Shown here in pieces: positions 9,080-20,375 of a stretch of 64,000 nucleotides of DNA; within the stretch, counting starts at the first letter, position 1, and each line of letters starts with the position of its first letter. The DNA is from Rhizobium sp. AC27/96. GTDB taxonomy: Bacteria; Pseudomonadota; Alphaproteobacteria; Rhizobiales; Rhizobiaceae. Below the pieces are notes generated by a model. That model was given only the letters and a program-made list of their open reading frames with translations, searched no databases and was not told the DNA's origin. Made by a program: the position numbers and the translations under genes. Location: the NCBI RefSeq assembly GCF_001692325.1, contig NZ_LXKN01000005.1, positions 1 through 64,000 of the forward strand, written 5' to 3'.

Positions 9080-9727
9080 TCATCCCCAAACCCCTTCGCT
9101 TACCCCGGCAAACCCGGTCATCCGCATTTCCTGCACATTCTCCAGTTCCAGCGGCTGATGTGTCGCGGCAAGGACAATGCCGCCCTTCTGCTGATGCGCC
9201 GAGATCAAGTCGGTAAAGAGCTGGTCTGCAGAAGTGTCCACCGCCGCCGTGGGTTCGTCGAGGATCCAGATCGGGCGATGGGCGACCAGGAGTTTGGCGA
9301 AAGCGATTCGGCGCTGCTGGCCGGCGGAGAGGTAGCCGAATGGGAGATGGGCGATATCGGCAAGCCCGACGGCATCCGCCGCCGCCTCGATACCGAGACC
9401 GGCGCCCCCCGGCATATCGCCAAGGAAGGTTTTCCAGAATGTCAGGTTTTCGGCGACGGTCAGCTCCGATTTCATTGCATTGCGATGGCCGAGATAGTGG
9501 CTGGCTTCGCCGGGCGCGCGCTCCGAATCGCCGTCGATGCCCGACAATGTGACGCGACCCTTTTCCTGCCTTAGAAGACCGGCCACAACACGCAGAAGCG
9601 TCGACTTTCCAGAGCCGTTGCGGCCGGTGAGAACGAGCGCGTCACCACCCTCCAAGCCAAAGGAAACGTTCGAGAAAATCAGGTCTTCGCCCCGCCTCGC
9701 CGCCAGATTTTCAGCCCTTAGATGCAT
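9080..9727 (-). CDS. ccmA: Heme exporter ATP-binding protein CcmA
   Basis: The ATPase of the CcmAB transporter in cytochrome c maturation. The ATG at 9727 gives 215 residues starting MHLRAENLAARRG; a start at 9778 is possible but adds an atypical basic leader. Walker A is GRNGSGKSTLL, the signature is LSAGQQRRIAFAKLL and Walker B is IWILDEPTAAVD. It is the first gene of the minus-strand ccm cluster and diverges from acnA across a 262-base gap. Confidence 0.95.
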   Translation of the reverse strand: MHLRAENLAARRGEDLIFSNVSFGLEGGDALVLTGRNGSGKSTLLRVVAGLLRQEKGRVTLSGIDGDSERAPGEASHYLGHRNAMKSELTVAENLTFWKTFLGDMPGGAGLGIEAAADAVGLADIAHLPFGYLSAGQQRRIAFAKLLVAHRPIWILDEPTAAVDTSADQLFTDLISAHQQKGGIVLAATHQPLELENVQEMRMTGFAGVSEGVWG

Positions 9728-9989
9728 TCGCTCAGGCTTTCCTATTTTCTTTACCGCAATGCGCAAAAAATTGTCCAAATTTGCATCTTGTCACTCTGGC
9801 AAGTCTTTACGAAATTATCTATAAGACCTGCAACCACGCCAGCGGTCGGCGTGAATTTCATCCTTGCGCCGAACATAAGGTTTTCTGCCTTACGTGCGGA
9901 CAGCGGAAATGGCCGTACCCGCATCCTGATGTGCATAAAGTGCATAGGCGTTCGCACGACTGTGTTGGCTATCAGAAACGGGGTATCTC

Positions 9990-12680
<2,691 letters not shown>

Positions 12681-12703
12681 TAGGCTCTAAAAGCCGCAAA
12701 TTA

Positions 12704-12743
12704 CGCGCCGCCGGGGAAAGTTTCCCGGCGGCGTCTTGTTTTT
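12704..12743 (+). terminator. Rho-independent terminator after acnA
   Basis: A strong stem (CGCCGCCGGGGAAA pairing with TTTCCCGGCGGCG) is followed by TCTTGTTTTTC. It begins about 25 bases after the acnA stop codon. Confidence 0.85.
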
Positions 12744-12942
12744 CACGCCGATGTGTACGGCAGGTCAGGTGCCGCACGCCGGTCTCACCCCATCGTGACT
12801 TTGCGTCATCACGCTAAACTATTATCTCTTGTTTCAGATTTTTCGGGCTTGATACGGGCTTGGTTGCCCGAAGGAGCGTGAGTGGTTTCAGGGCCTGCGC
12901 AGGCAGACGGCCTTTGAAATTTGACAATGAGGTACAAGGGAA

Positions 12943-13686
12943 ATGCGCCTTCGACTTTCGATTCTACTTCTGGCAGGCATCGCGCTGGCAAGTTCGCTGC
13001 ATGCGCAGGAGGCTGCGAAGATCAAGGGCGTGGTCGAGCTCTTCACCGCACAGGGCTGCGCTTCCTGTCCACCCGCCGACGCCGCTTTCCGCAAGCTGAT
13101 CCGCCAGGGTGACGTGGTGGCGCTTGCCTATCATGTCGACTACTGGAACTATCTCGGCTGGAGCGACACGATGGCGTCCAAGGACAATACGGCGCGCCAA
13201 TATGCCTATGCGCGCGCGCTGGGCCGCAGCGGCGTCTACACGCCCCAGGCCGTCGTCAATGGCCGCGACCATATGAACGGCGCGGATCTCAATGCGATCA
13301 ACGTCAAGCTCGATAGCTTCCAGCGCAGCGGCGAAGGTCTGACCATCCCCGTCAATGCCGCCATGAAGGACGACGAGCTGTCGATCAAGATCGGCGCTGG
13401 CCAAGGCAAGGCCAATGTGGTCGTCGTCTATTTCGACAAGGAACAGATGGTGGCTCCGAAGGGCGGCGAAAACAACGGCCAGCAGATCGCCTACATGCAT
13501 GCGGTTTCAGATGTCGAAACCGTTGGTATGTGGGACGGCAAGGCCATGAATATCGTCCTGCCCGCCAATGTGCTTGATAAGGCCGGCCGCAGAGGGCTTG
13601 CGGTTCTCCTGCAGTCTTCGACGCCCACGGGCGATCCCGCAGCCATCATCGGCGCGACGGTGTTGACCATCGGCTCGGACGGCTGA
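12943..13686 (+). CDS. DUF1223 secreted thioredoxin-fold protein
   Basis: A 247-residue protein of the DUF1223 family, whose members have a thioredoxin-like fold and unknown function. Residues 1-21 form a classical signal peptide, probably cut after LHA. The mature protein begins with VELFTAQGCASCPP; its CxxC cysteines are Cys39 and Cys42, suggesting a redox or metal role in the periplasm. The conserved 'HVDYWNYLGW' and 'YTPQAVVNG' segments are also family features. It is monocistronic. Confidence 0.9.
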   Translation: MRLRLSILLLAGIALASSLHAQEAAKIKGVVELFTAQGCASCPPADAAFRKLIRQGDVVALAYHVDYWNYLGWSDTMASKDNTARQYAYARALGRSGVYTPQAVVNGRDHMNGADLNAINVKLDSFQRSGEGLTIPVNAAMKDDELSIKIGAGQGKANVVVVYFDKEQMVAPKGGENNGQQIAYMHAVSDVETVGMWDGKAMNIVLPANVLDKAGRRGLAVLLQSSTPTGDPAAIIGATVLTIGSDG

Positions 13687-14048
13687 GCGGCTTTTTTTTA
13701 AGCTGACCCCTAAGCCTTCTATTTCGGCTGGCGCCGAAAAGGGTCCCTATTTTGGCTGATGCCAAAAAGTCCTCTATTTCGGCTAACGCCGAAGAGAGCG
13801 GGGTGCCCGGCGAGGACGCATTCGGGGCTGGGGTTTATCGATACGCCCCCGGCCGGGCCGCTTGACGCGGCGGCGCCAAGCGGTTGCCTATACTTCCTGC
13901 AAATCGGGCGGCGTTTTGACTGAAATGCGGCGCCGCCGAGATGCTTTCGGGGGCAGGAAAGAAATTGTGAGCCGCCAGGTGTCTTGCAATTTGGTGCGGC
14001 TGAGGCAAACTGTCATTCTCTTGTCATGAGATAGCCCCTGGGGGATTG
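13687..14048. other. 362-base intergenic region with tandem hairpins
   Basis: No gene is visible. A T8 tract (about 13691-13698) follows the DUF1223 stop and may belong to a weak terminator. Three tandem hairpins at 13721-13795 are listed separately. The rest is GC-rich and includes CGCCCCCGGCCGGGCCGC near 13842. A promoter for the DUF2794 gene is expected near its end but is not obvious. Confidence 0.6.
13721..13795 (+). repeat. Three tandem small hairpins with compensatory changes
   Basis: Three short inverted repeats occur at a spacing of about 28 bases. They are TTCGGC-TGGC-GCCGAA (13723-13738), TTTGGC-TGAT-GCCAAA (13751-13766) and TTCGGC-TAAC-GCCGAA (13778-13793), with similar CCTCTAT/CCCTAT bases before each. 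The middle copy changes both sides of the stem, C to T and G to A, so pairing is kept. This pattern is expected when the structure rather than the sequence matters. Confidence 0.75.
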
Positions 14049-14453
14049 ATGACTGATCAGCCGGATTTGCGCCATAGCGAAAGCCGTTCCGTCGACACCA
14101 ACACCACCTCCGTCGTCGTCGATCTCAGGGAATACAAACAGAGCAAGGACCCGCTGCCGGTGACATTCCATCGCCGTGAGCTGGATGCCATTCTCTGGAT
14201 CTACGGTCGTATGGTCGGGGAGGGCGAGTGGCGGGACTATGCCATTGACCACCTCAAGGACATGGCGGTTTTCTCCGTCTTCAAGCGCTCAGGCGAATTG
14301 CCGCTCTTCCGCATCGAAAAGAACCCGAAGCTGGCAGCCAAGCAAGGCGCCTTCTCCGTGGTCAACACCAACGGCATGATCCTGAAACGCGGCCATGACC
14401 TGCAACAGGTCCTGAAGGTTTTCGACAAGCAGCTGAAGCTGGTGGATAAGTAG
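14049..14453 (+). CDS. DUF2794 domain protein
   Basis: A 134-residue protein of the alphaproteobacterial DUF2794 family, function unknown. I chose the ATG at 14049; a TTG one codon earlier is in frame but less likely. Features include VTFHRRELDAILWIYGRMV and the 'WRDYAIDHLKDMAVFSVFKR' region, followed by a basic C-terminus. There is no signal peptide or membrane segment, so it is probably cytoplasmic. A copy of the palindromic element begins about 40 bases downstream. Confidence 0.88.
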   Translation: MTDQPDLRHSESRSVDTNTTSVVVDLREYKQSKDPLPVTFHRRELDAILWIYGRMVGEGEWRDYAIDHLKDMAVFSVFKRSGELPLFRIEKNPKLAAKQGAFSVVNTNGMILKRGHDLQQVLKVFDKQLKLVDK

Positions 14454-14491
14454 CTTTTTTCAGTTGGCTGCGTTGTTTGCGGAGAGTGCTG

Positions 14492-14680
14492 CACCCCCTC
14501 CGTCACTGTCGTGACATCTCCCCCACAAGGGGTGAGATCGTTGGGAGTTTGCGGGACGCCCCTTCAAACCAACAGCCCACACATTCAACAGATTCGATAT
14601 TCGTTTAGGGCAAGAGCGTGCAGCTGGTTACCAATCTCCCCCCTTGTCGGGGAGATGTCGCGACAGCGACAGAGGGGGTA
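14492..14680. repeat. Inverted-arm palindromic element, copy 3
   Basis: The left arm is at about 14492-14541 and the right arm at 14628-14680. The small hairpins here are GTCAC-TGTC-GTGAC and GTCGC-GACA-GCGAC, both different from the GTCCC/GGGAC stems of the other copies but still fully paired. The interior (about 85 bp) matches copy 2 in reverse orientation at its ends. It fills most of the gap between the convergent DUF2794 and GNAT genes. Confidence 0.8.
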
Positions 14681-14705
14681 TCAGAGGCTCAACACGAGCG
14701 CAAAT

Positions 14706-15263
14706 CTACCCCTCAAACAACGTCCCTGGATAAACGCCTAGATCCGGATCGCTCTCCGCGCCGTCGCCGAGCGCCTTCTGCATCAGCATCGTGTCCAGCC
14801 ACCGGCCATGCTTGTAGCCCGTGCCTTTCAGCAGCCCGACCTCGGTGAAGCCCGCCGAGCGATGCACGGCGACGGAGGCCGGGTGAGCGCCGCCGATGAC
14901 GGCGATCATCTGGCGGAAGCCCAGCGTCTGGCAGCTCTCCACCAAGGCTTTGAGTAGCAGCCCGCCAACACCGTGGCCGCGAGCTTCCGGCGCGAGATAG
15001 ATCGAATCCTCCACCATCCAGCGATAGGCTGGGCGGGTGCGGAATGCCGAGGCATAGGCATAGCCGAGGAACGCGCCGCCTTGGTCCTCGGCAACAATGT
15101 AGGGGTAGGCCTTTTCCTGGATCGCCTGGAAACGGCCAGCCATCTCCTCTTCGTTTGGGGGCGTGATCTCGTAGCTGGCCGTGCCATTCAGCACGGAATC
15201 GCGGTAGATGGCGGTGATGTGGGGGAGGTCGTTTACGGTTGCGCTGCGAAGGCTGACGGACAT
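14706..15263 (-). CDS. GNAT acetyltransferase, phosphinothricin/MnaT type
   Basis: A 185-residue GCN5-related N-acetyltransferase closest in pattern to the phosphinothricin/methionine sulfone acetyltransferases (Pat/MnaT). It has 'VEDSIYLAPEARGHGVGG', which includes the acetyl-CoA-binding R/Q-x-x-G-x-G/A loop, then 'RQMIAVIGGAHPASVAVH' and 'GFTEVGLLKGTGYKHGRWLDT', all typical of this group. The natural substrate cannot be read from sequence. The ATG at 15263 is the usual start (MSVSLRSATVNDLP). It is transcribed away from the Bax-inhibitor gene terminator. Confidence 0.88.
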   Translation of the reverse strand: MSVSLRSATVNDLPHITAIYRDSVLNGTASYEITPPNEEEMAGRFQAIQEKAYPYIVAEDQGGAFLGYAYASAFRTRPAYRWMVEDSIYLAPEARGHGVGGLLLKALVESCQTLGFRQMIAVIGGAHPASVAVHRSAGFTEVGLLKGTGYKHGRWLDTMLMQKALGDGAESDPDLGVYPGTLFEG

Positions 15264-15330
15264 TGCTTTTCTTGCCTGATCTGCTCGATGTGATGGTCGA
15301 TATCAAATCGCAGGACTATGCTCCAGGCAA

Positions 15331-15356
15331 ATAAAAAGGCGGCCGAAGCCGCCTTT
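15331..15356 (-). terminator. Terminator after the Bax-inhibitor-1 gene
   Basis: On the minus strand, AAAGGCGGC-TTCG-GCCGCCTTTTTAT forms a strong GC stem with a TTCG tetraloop and a T tract. It begins about 27 bases after the stop of the gene at 15383. Confidence 0.9.
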
Positions 15357-15382
15357 CCGAATGTCTCGTTCAAGCCGTGCGA

Positions 15383-16123
15383 TTAGCGGCGATTGCCCAT
15401 AAACTGCAGCAGGAACATGAACAGGTTGATGAAGTCCAGGTAGAGCGACAGGGCGCCCATGATGGCCTTGCGGCCAGCCACGGTGGCATCGTCGGCAGCG
15501 TAGTACATTTCCTTGATCCGCTGCGTATCGTAGGCGGTGAGGCCTGCGAAGATCAGCACGCCGATCACCGAGATGGCGAACTGCAGGGCGGACGAAGCCA
15601 GGAAGATGTTGACCAGCATCGCGATGATCAGGCCGAAGAGACCCATCATCAGGAACGAACCCATCGCCGACAGGTCACGCTTGGTCGTGTAGCCGTAGAG
15701 CGACAGGGCGCCGAACGAGGCGGCGGTCACGAAGAAGGTCTGCACGACGCTCTGGCCGGTGTAGATGATGAAGATTGACGACAGCGACAGGCCTACCAGC
15801 GCGGCGTAGACCCAGAAGGTCGTCGTCGCGGCGGCCACGCTCATGCGGTTAATCCTGAAGCTCAGGAAGAAGACCATTGCCAGCGGAGCCAGAATGACCA
15901 CCCACTTCAGCGGGCTCAGATAGATCGCCTGGCCGAAGGCCGTGATCTGTCCGTTGGAGAAAGCGAGCGAGAACGAAAGATAGGCAGCAACACCCGTGAT
16001 CGCCAGACCCAGCGCCATCAGGTTATAGACCTTGAGCATGTAGGCTCGAAGGCCTGCGTCTATCATCGCACCGGATTGCGCATCGCTCTGCGCCCGGTTT
16101 TGGTAATTGCGAAAGTCAGCCAT
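15383..16123 (-). CDS. Bax inhibitor-1/YccA family membrane protein
   Basis: A 246-residue protein with seven hydrophobic segments of the BI-1/YccA family, inner-membrane proteins associated with FtsH regulation and ion leak. The start ATG at 16123 gives MADFRNYQNRAQSD; a start at 16138 is possible, but GAAAGAGGAAAA there fits a ribosome binding site for the later ATG. The C-terminal 'GALSLYLDFINLFMFLLQFM' pattern is typical. It is monocistronic, with a clear terminator. Confidence 0.92.
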   Translation of the reverse strand: MADFRNYQNRAQSDAQSGAMIDAGLRAYMLKVYNLMALGLAITGVAAYLSFSLAFSNGQITAFGQAIYLSPLKWVVILAPLAMVFFLSFRINRMSVAAATTTFWVYAALVGLSLSSIFIIYTGQSVVQTFFVTAASFGALSLYGYTTKRDLSAMGSFLMMGLFGLIIAMLVNIFLASSALQFAISVIGVLIFAGLTAYDTQRIKEMYYAADDATVAGRKAIMGALSLYLDFINLFMFLLQFMGNRR

Positions 16124-16317
16124 GTTTTCCTCTTTCAAGCTCCAAAGTGAGTACGGTGTCGGGCCTCTCGGGCCCAGGCGCCGCTGCGGAGCTCCAGCAT
16201 GCCTGCACAGAATATGAGGCTTTCAAGCCTTATACACAAGGGTCAAGGGGACGGCGCCGCGTTAAATCGATGTAATATCGGGTCGATTCGTATTGTTCTG
16301 TCAATGGTCGGAAGGGG

Positions 16318-18867
16318 TTAAAGCTCGCGCAGTACCGGGGCTGCCTTCTGGCCGAGGATGCGCCACGTACCGATCAGTCCGATACCAACAGTCAGCACCA
16401 GCGCGATGATGAGGGTGGAGAAGGCGACGTCAGGCATGAAGGTCGAGGGCAGGCGCATGATGCGGCTGACGATGTACCAGGCGGAGGCCGAGCCGGCGAT
16501 CAAGGCGAAGATCGCCGTCGCCACACCGAGGATCAGATATTCGTAGCTGAAGGCTCGGATCAGCATGGCCCGAGTCGCGCCGAGCGTCTTGAGGATGACG
16601 GCATCATGAGTGCGGGCGCGATTGCCGGCCGCAAGCGCACCGGCAAGCACCAGCACGGAGGCTATGAGCGCGACGGATGCGGCCGCGCGGATGGCGGTGG
16701 CGAGCTGGCCGACAAGTGTGTTGACGACGTCGAGTGCGTCTTTGACGCGAACGCTGGTGATGGTGGGATAGGCGTTGGTGACCTTCCGCAGGATCGCCGC
16801 TTCCTGCTCCGAGGTGGCTGAAGTATCGGTCAGGGTTGCGAGCCAGGCGTGCGGCGCTCCCTTGAAGGTGTTGGGCGAGAAGATCATCACGAAGTTGATC
16901 GACAGGGACTGCCATTGCACCTTGCGGAAGCTGGCGATCTTGGCGGTGATGTTGCGGCCGAGGACGTTGACGGTGACCTTGTCGCCGAGCTTCAGGCCAA
17001 GCGCCTTGCCTTCCTCGCCGGAGAAGGAGACCAGCGGTTCGCCGCTATAATCCTTGTCCCACCATTGCCCTTCGGTGAGCGCGGCATTTTCGGGCAGGGT
17101 TTCGGCATAGGTGATGCCGCGGTCGCCGCGCAGCACCCATTGGCCAGCAGCCGGCACCTTCATCTTGGTGACATCCTCGCCGTTGAAGGCGACGATGCGT
17201 CCGCGCAGCATCGGCGCTTCGACGAGCTTGCCCTTGGGATCCTCGTTGAGGACGATCTTGCGGAAGCCCTCCAGTTCCGGTCCCTGGATGTCGACGAAGA
17301 AGAAGTTCGGCGCTTTTTCGCTCATGCGTCCGGTGAGTTCGTGGCGCATGTTGCCGTCGATCAGCGTCAGGGTCACCAGCAGTGCGAGGCCAAGGCCGAG
17401 GGAGAGCACGACGGAGCCGGTCAATGCGCCGGGGCGGTGGATATTGCCGATCGCCAATCGCAGGGCCGGCGAGCGCACACGCGGACTGCGGCGGGCAAGC
17501 CAGGAGAGCCCGGCGGCAACCAGGCGCAGCACGACGAAGGCAGCGGCGATCGAGACGACGAAGACGATGGCGATGAAGCGGTCATAGGCAGTGAGGATTG
17601 CCAGGGCTGCGAGCGCCGCCATCAGGACGCCGGCAGCAAGCAGATAGGACCAGCCGGGCAGGCGGCGCGCCTCGAAGCCTTGTTCGCGGAAAAGGGCCGT
17701 CGCCGGCACTTCGCGGGCATGGCCGAGCGGTGGAATGGCAAAGGCAAGCGTCGTCAGCAGGCCGAAGACGGCAGCCAGCATCAGCGGGCCGGGGTAAAGG
17801 CGCGGCACTGTCGATATGGGCAGAAATTCCGCCATGAACTGCGAGGCTATCACCGGGGCAATAGCGCCGAGCACAAGGCCGATGGCAACGCCGGCGAGCG
17901 CAATGATCGCGATCTGGATGAGATAGATCAACACCACGACGAAAGCGGGCGCGCCCAGGCATTTGAAGGTGGCGATGGTGGTGCGTTTGGAATCGAGGAA
18001 TGCACGCACGGCATTGGCGACGCCGACGCCGCCGACGATGAGAGCCGCCAGTCCCACCAATGTCAGGAACTGCGAGAAGCGGGTGATATTGTCGGCAAGC
18101 TCAGGTGCAGCCCGGCTGCTGGTGCGGATCGACCAGCCGGCCTGCGGGAAGGCAGCGTTGGCGCGATCGCCGATATTGCGCAGGCCCGTCGCGGGGTCGT
18201 TCATGCGGATCCTGTAGGCCTGCTCGACAAGGCTGCCTGTCGTGATCAGGCCCGAGGCGGCCAATGCGTCGCGGCTGGTCAGCAGACGCGGCGCGAAGCC
18301 GAAACCTTCCGAGACGGCGTCCGGCTCATTGGCGATGGTGCCGGTGATGCGCAGCCTGGTATTGCCCAGCAGCAGATCGCTGCCGACCTTGAGGTTCAGT
18401 CGTTCGAGCAGCAGCGGCGCGACGACGGCGCCATAGGCACCATCCTTGGTGGCGAGCAGGGTCGATAGCGGCTGATCGGGATCGGCCTGGAAGGTACCGT
18501 AGAGCGGATAGGCGTCATCAACCGCCTTGACCTCAACCAGCGCCTGATCGGAGCCATCGGGCAGGCGGGACATGGAACGCAAGTTGGTAGAGCGGGAGAG
18601 CTTGCCGAGGCCCTGCAGATAGGCCAGTTCCTCCGGTGTCGCCTCGCGATTGCGCAGCTCGAAACGAACGTCGCCGGCCAGCAGCGACTGGCCTTGCGTC
18701 GAGATGGCGTCGGTGATTGAGCGCGATACGGAATTGACGGCGGCTATCGCGCCGGTGCCAAGCGCTATGCAGGCGAGGAAGATGTAGAAGCCGCCAAGGC
18801 CGCCGCGCAGCTCGCGCAGGGCAAGGCGGAAGGCGAGAGGCAGACGCATTCCCGCCGCACCCGTCAT
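16318..18867 (-). CDS. FtsX-like ABC transporter permease (YbbP type)
   Basis: An 849-residue inner-membrane permease with about ten hydrophobic segments. There is one at the N-terminus, a central group of FtsX-like spans, and three near the C-terminus, with large periplasmic domains between them. Architecture and length match the YbbP/COG3127 family that pairs with a LolD-like ATPase. The start overlaps the ATPase stop by four bases. The neighbouring divergent arylesterase reproduces the ybbAP/tesA arrangement known from E. coli. Suggested roles of the family include export or extraction of hydrophobic compounds, but the substrate is not established. Confidence 0.9.
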   Translation of the reverse strand: MTGAAGMRLPLAFRLALRELRGGLGGFYIFLACIALGTGAIAAVNSVSRSITDAISTQGQSLLAGDVRFELRNREATPEELAYLQGLGKLSRSTNLRSMSRLPDGSDQALVEVKAVDDAYPLYGTFQADPDQPLSTLLATKDGAYGAVVAPLLLERLNLKVGSDLLLGNTRLRITGTIANEPDAVSEGFGFAPRLLTSRDALAASGLITTGSLVEQAYRIRMNDPATGLRNIGDRANAAFPQAGWSIRTSSRAAPELADNITRFSQFLTLVGLAALIVGGVGVANAVRAFLDSKRTTIATFKCLGAPAFVVVLIYLIQIAIIALAGVAIGLVLGAIAPVIASQFMAEFLPISTVPRLYPGPLMLAAVFGLLTTLAFAIPPLGHAREVPATALFREQGFEARRLPGWSYLLAAGVLMAALAALAILTAYDRFIAIVFVVSIAAAFVVLRLVAAGLSWLARRSPRVRSPALRLAIGNIHRPGALTGSVVLSLGLGLALLVTLTLIDGNMRHELTGRMSEKAPNFFFVDIQGPELEGFRKIVLNEDPKGKLVEAPMLRGRIVAFNGEDVTKMKVPAAGQWVLRGDRGITYAETLPENAALTEGQWWDKDYSGEPLVSFSGEEGKALGLKLGDKVTVNVLGRNITAKIASFRKVQWQSLSINFVMIFSPNTFKGAPHAWLATLTDTSATSEQEAAILRKVTNAYPTITSVRVKDALDVVNTLVGQLATAIRAAASVALIASVLVLAGALAAGNRARTHDAVILKTLGATRAMLIRAFSYEYLILGVATAIFALIAGSASAWYIVSRIMRLPSTFMPDVAFSTLIIALVLTVGIGLIGTWRILGQKAAPVLREL

Positions 18868-19574
18868 GCTATCGCCGCCTGATGGACGCGTGTGCGGGCG
18901 CTGTCATTCTCGATCTCGCCAGAGCGTACGCGGATCTGGCGCGAGCAGCGGGCGGCGAGCGCCGGGTCGTGCGTGACGAGCAGCATGGTGGTGCCGCGCT
19001 CGGCTTGCTGGGCGAAAAGCAGGTCGGCGATCTGCCGTCCGGTATCGGTATCGAGATTGCCTGTCGGTTCATCGGCGATCAGCACGGCAGGCGACGGCGC
19101 AAGGGCGCGGGCAATCGCCACGCGCTGCTGCTCACCGCCGGAAAGCTGGCCGGGATAGTGATTGAGCCGCTCGCCCAGCCCCACCGCCTCCAGTTCCCGC
19201 CGGGCGATATCGAAGGCGTCCCTGTTGTTGGCAAGTTCCAGCGGCACTGCGACATTTTCCAGCGCCGTCATATTGGCAATGAGATGGAAGGACTGGAAGA
19301 CAATGCCGATATTGCGGCCGCGGAAATCGGCGATGCGGTCTTCGCTGAGGCTGTGCAAAGGCGTGTCACGGATCACAAGTTCGCCGCTGTCGAGCTTTTC
19401 GAGGCCAGCCAGCACCATGAGCAAGGTCGACTTGCCGGAACCAGAGGGGCCGACGATACCGACGGCCTCACCTTCCATGATTGTAAGGTCGATGCCCTTC
19501 AGCACATGGACTGATGCGGCGGCATTGCCGAGCGTCAAATCCGCCTTCTTCAGCTCGATGATGGTTTTTGCCAA
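18864..19574 (-). CDS. ABC transporter ATP-binding protein (YbbA type)
   Basis: A 236-residue ATPase of the LolD/MacB subgroup. Walker A is GPSGSGKSTL, the Q-loop region is 'NIGIVFQSFHLI', the signature is LSGGEQQRVAIARAL and Walker B is VLIADEPTGNLD. It is coupled with the FtsX-type permease downstream by a four-base overlap, and diverges from the arylesterase gene across 82 bases. The protein should sit on the cytoplasmic face of the membrane, bound to that permease. Confidence 0.93.
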   Translation of the reverse strand: MAKTIIELKKADLTLGNAAASVHVLKGIDLTIMEGEAVGIVGPSGSGKSTLLMVLAGLEKLDSGELVIRDTPLHSLSEDRIADFRGRNIGIVFQSFHLIANMTALENVAVPLELANNRDAFDIARRELEAVGLGERLNHYPGQLSGGEQQRVAIARALAPSPAVLIADEPTGNLDTDTGRQIADLLFAQQAERGTTMLLVTHDPALAARCSRQIRVRSGEIENDSARTRVHQAAIA

Positions 19575-19656
19575 TGCGAACGCCCTATATATCAGAGAAC
19601 ATCAAAGATAATGGCGGGCGCGATTTGGCCCGAGCAGCGAATTTAGGGAATGGATC

Positions 19657-20307
19657 ATGAGATTTAAAGTTGCTGCGTTTCAATTCGCTGTCATCACTTT
19701 CGGTCTTTTGTTTGGCGCCGTGAGTGCGGCTGAGGCGCGAACCATCCAACTCGTCGGGTTCGGCGATAGCCTGATGGCCGGCTATCAGCTGCCGCCGGGC
19801 AATGGCTTTCCGGCCAAGCTCGAGGCGGCGCTGAAAGCAAAGGGGTTGGATGTGGCTGTCGCCGATGCAGGCGTTTCCGGCGATACGACATCCGGCGGGC
19901 TTTCCCGCATAGACTGGTCCGTGCCCGACGGCACCGACGGTGTGGTTCTGGAGCTTGGCGCAAATGACGCTCTGCGCGGCATTCCGCCGGAACAGACGGA
20001 AAAGAACCTGGAGACGATGATCGAAAGGTTGAGGGAGCGGAAGATCCCGGTCTTCCTCGCCGGCATGCTGGCGCCGCCGAACATGGGGCCGGATTATGCC
20101 GAGAAATTCAACCCGATCTACAAGCGTCTGGCAGACAAATACCAGGTCACGCTCTATCCGTTCTTCCTAGACGGCGTGGCTGCGCAGGCTGATCTTCAGC
20201 TCGACGACGGCATGCATCCGAACCCCAAGGGTGTCGATGTCATGGTCGAGCGTATCTTACCGGCCGTTATCAAGTTTGTAGGGATGATTGACGCAGGTGC
20301 GAAATAG
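19657..20307 (+). CDS. GDSL arylesterase/lysophospholipase (TesA-like)
   Basis: A 216-residue SGNH-fold hydrolase. A signal peptide covers about residues 1-27 and places it in the periplasm. Block I is FGDSLMAGYQLP with the nucleophile at Ser38. The GANDALRG block holds the oxyanion Asn, and 'DGMHPNPKG' contains the catalytic Asp and His. Family members hydrolyse thioesters, aryl esters and lysophospholipids. The gene is divergent from the YbbAP-type transporter, as in other proteobacteria, which suggests a shared lipid-related task. Confidence 0.9.
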   Translation: MRFKVAAFQFAVITFGLLFGAVSAAEARTIQLVGFGDSLMAGYQLPPGNGFPAKLEAALKAKGLDVAVADAGVSGDTTSGGLSRIDWSVPDGTDGVVLELGANDALRGIPPEQTEKNLETMIERLRERKIPVFLAGMLAPPNMGPDYAEKFNPIYKRLADKYQVTLYPFFLDGVAAQADLQLDDGMHPNPKGVDVMVERILPAVIKFVGMIDAGAK

Positions 20308-20375
20308 ATGCTTGCACCGACTGCAAATGCGTGATTCCCTGCTTATACCTGCAAGAGATTCGGGGAGTGCTCGTG

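Noticed and set aside
8829..9089. Small open frame spanning the repeat between ccmA and ccmB
   Set aside because: The encoded peptide is only the translated palindromic arms plus the element interior, with no ribosome binding site or independent support.
13721..13795. Possible CRISPR array
   Set aside because: Only three units at a 28-base spacing, with no distinct spacers and with changes inside the repeat stems. This does not fit a CRISPR array, and no cas genes are present.
16849..18468. A 539-codon open frame on the plus strand
   Set aside because: It lies antisense to the FtsX-like permease, which has clear family features. High GC content makes long antisense frames common, and the translation is low-complexity and resembles no protein.
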